From contig JADGCM010000103.1 of assembly GCA_015228995.1 (NCBI GenBank), positions 1-6,298 of the forward strand: a DNA stretch of 6,298 bases, written 5' to 3'. The notes under the pieces are model-generated. The model had not been told where the DNA came from. It did no database searches and saw only the letters and a program-made list of their open reading frames with translations. This stretch comes from Magnetococcales bacterium. Lineage in GTDB: Bacteria; Pseudomonadota; Magnetococcia; Magnetococcales; JADGCH01. Shown one piece after another: positions 5,198 to 6,298 of the stretch. Made by a program: the position numbers and the translations under genes. Position 1 is the stretch's first letter. Each line of letters begins with the position of its first letter.

Positions 5198-5207
5198 ATG
5201 GTCGTAC

Positions 5208-6298
5208 ATGGTCCAGGTCACCTTCGATCAAGGCACGCTCTGTATTCAAGCAACAGCCGACGAGTTGGTCCAAGTCGCCAACTATGTGCAGTGGGATGAG
5301 CGCAGCCACTGTTACCGAGCCCGTGCCTGCGACTATGGACCGATTCTGCGCACGCTACACCGGCTAACAATCCCATTCAACGACCAGGCACGTCAGTTCC
5401 AGAAACGCGACTTACGCGGTCATAACGAACCGGCGTTGCGCCCCCATCAACAGCAAGCGTTGCGGGCTTGGCTGGCCTGTGACCAACGCGGCGTCATCGT
5501 TTTGCCAACTGGTGCTGGCAAAAGTTTGGTGGCACGCCAAGCCATTGCTATGACCGGCCGTGATGCACTGATATTGGTTCCCACCATCGATTTACTGCAT
5601 CAGTGGTTCGAACAATTGACCTCGGCATTCCAACAACCCATCGGCCTGATGGGAGGGGGCGACCACCTGCTCCACCCCATTACTGTCAGCACCTACGATT
5701 CCGCTTTGATCCATATCGAACGCATTGGCAATCGTTTTGGCCTGTTGATTTGTGACGAGTGCCATCACTTGCCAGCCGCCACCACCCGTCATATCGCCAT
5801 TTTATCGATTGCACCGTTTCGCCTCGGCTTGACCGCCACACCGGAACAGGCCGACGGCAGCACCGCTGCCCTGAATGAACTGCTGGGCCCGATCTGCCAC
5901 CGCAGCGAAATTACTGAGCTAGAGGGTTCTTTTCTCTCTCCCTATCGCCTCCAGACGATCCCGATCTGGTTAGATGCCGATGAGCAACAGGCTTATGTCG
6001 CTGCTTACGACCACTATCGCCGCTTTGCCACCGCCAATGGCCTCACCTTTTCTCGTGATGGCGATTGGCAGCGGTTCATCCAAGTCTGCTTCCGCTCCAA
6101 AGAAGGACGCGATGCCTATGCCGCCTACCGGATGCAAAAGCAATTGGCGCGTGCCTCACGGGCCAAGCTACGCATGGTCTGGTCCCTGCTGCGACAACAC
6201 CGTCAAGAACAAGCCATCCTCTTTACCGACGACAATGCCACCGCCTATACCATCGGTGAGACCTTCATCCTGCCGGTCATCACCCACCAAACCAAGGT
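5208..6298 (+). CDS. XPB/Rad25-like superfamily 2 helicase, 3' end outside window
   Basis: The visible part is 363 complete codons, open to the window end. Residues 1-65 resemble the N-terminal damage-recognition-like domain of archaeal XPB (start M-V-Q-V-T-F-D-Q-G-T-L). Helicase motifs follow: L-R-P-H-Q (77-81), Walker A P-T-G-A-G-K-S (100-106), V-P-T (124-126), D-E-C-H (183-186, the DEAH box, followed by H-L-P-A) and T-A-T (209-211). Residues about 255-330 form a charged helical region like the XPB thumb. The window ends in F-I-L-P-V-I-T-H-Q-T, the start of the second RecA domain typical of XPB. XPB proteins are 3'-5' DNA translocases in repair, often paired with the Bax1 nuclease (DUF790), whose gene could lie next. 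The position of the XPB RED motif reads Q-A-D (214-216). ATG 5208 is the first start in frame after the AMMECR1 stop; ATG 5198 is out of frame. The ribosome binding site is weak. Confidence 0.88.
   Translation, partial: MVQVTFDQGTLCIQATADELVQVANYVQWDERSHCYRARACDYGPILRTLHRLTIPFNDQARQFQKRDLRGHNEPALRPHQQQALRAWLACDQRGVIVLPTGAGKSLVARQAIAMTGRDALILVPTIDLLHQWFEQLTSAFQQPIGLMGGGDHLLHPITVSTYDSALIHIERIGNRFGLLICDECHHLPAATTRHIAILSIAPFRLGLTATPEQADGSTAALNELLGPICHRSEITELEGSFLSPYRLQTIPIWLDADEQQAYVAAYDHYRRFATANGLTFSRDGDWQRFIQVCFRSKEGRDAYAAYRMQKQLARASRAKLRMVWSLLRQHRQEQAILFTDDNATAYTIGETFILPVITHQTK

Noticed and set aside
5198..5200. ATG directly after the AMMECR1 stop as the helicase start
   Set aside because: That frame reaches a stop after about 33 codons; the helicase frame begins at ATG 5208.

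Overview
The window is bacterial chromosomal DNA of moderate GC with compact genes, mostly good Shine-Dalgarno sequences and sigma70-like promoters. The lineage cannot be fixed from sequence alone. A full-length GapR-like nucleoid protein (family best known from Alphaproteobacteria and their phages) and the strong ribosome binding sites favour a proteobacterium. The G-rich palindromic intergenic repeats, the Rpn nuclease paralogs and the XPB-type helicase would also fit an environmental filamentous gammaproteobacterium or a Chloroflexota member. I hold the assignment loosely.

Layout. Bases 1-182 are the last 59 codons of an Rpn/YhgA-like nuclease gene on the + strand. Bases 183-364 are a convergent intergenic gap filled mostly by 43-bp tandem G-rich repeats. 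The minus strand then carries a B12-binding-type radical SAM protein (365-1870, apparently starting at ATT). It is preceded, with a 5-base overlap, by a possible 73-aa protein (1866-2087). A promoter (2083-2111) lies just after a Rho-independent terminator (2119-2168). The terminator probably ends the transcript of a gapR-like gene (2355-2636, minus), whose 3' region holds another copy of the G-rich repeat. The divergent gap 2637-2778 contains two inverted repeats and a good sigma70 promoter that would give a very short leader.

On the + strand, four genes run with gaps of 18, 31 and 10 bases and could form an operon: a complete Rpn-family nuclease (2779-3759), a MEMO1-family protein (AmmeMemoRadiSam B, 3778-4623), an AMMECR1-family protein (AmmeMemoRadiSam A, 4655-5197) and an XPB/Rad25-like helicase (5208 to beyond the window end).

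MEMO and AMMECR1 are known partners, encoded together or fused in many prokaryotes, with an unresolved function. The usual third partner, the AmmeMemoRadiSam radical SAM enzyme, is not in the window; the radical SAM gene present belongs to a different family. The most unusual observations are these: the ATT start overlapping the stop of a small upstream ORF; the G-rich, G-quadruplex-capable element at three gene 3' ends, always with the G-rich strand as the coding strand; a perfect 9-bp inverted repeat straddling the Rpn promoter; and an XPB-like helicase whose RED motif is degenerate.
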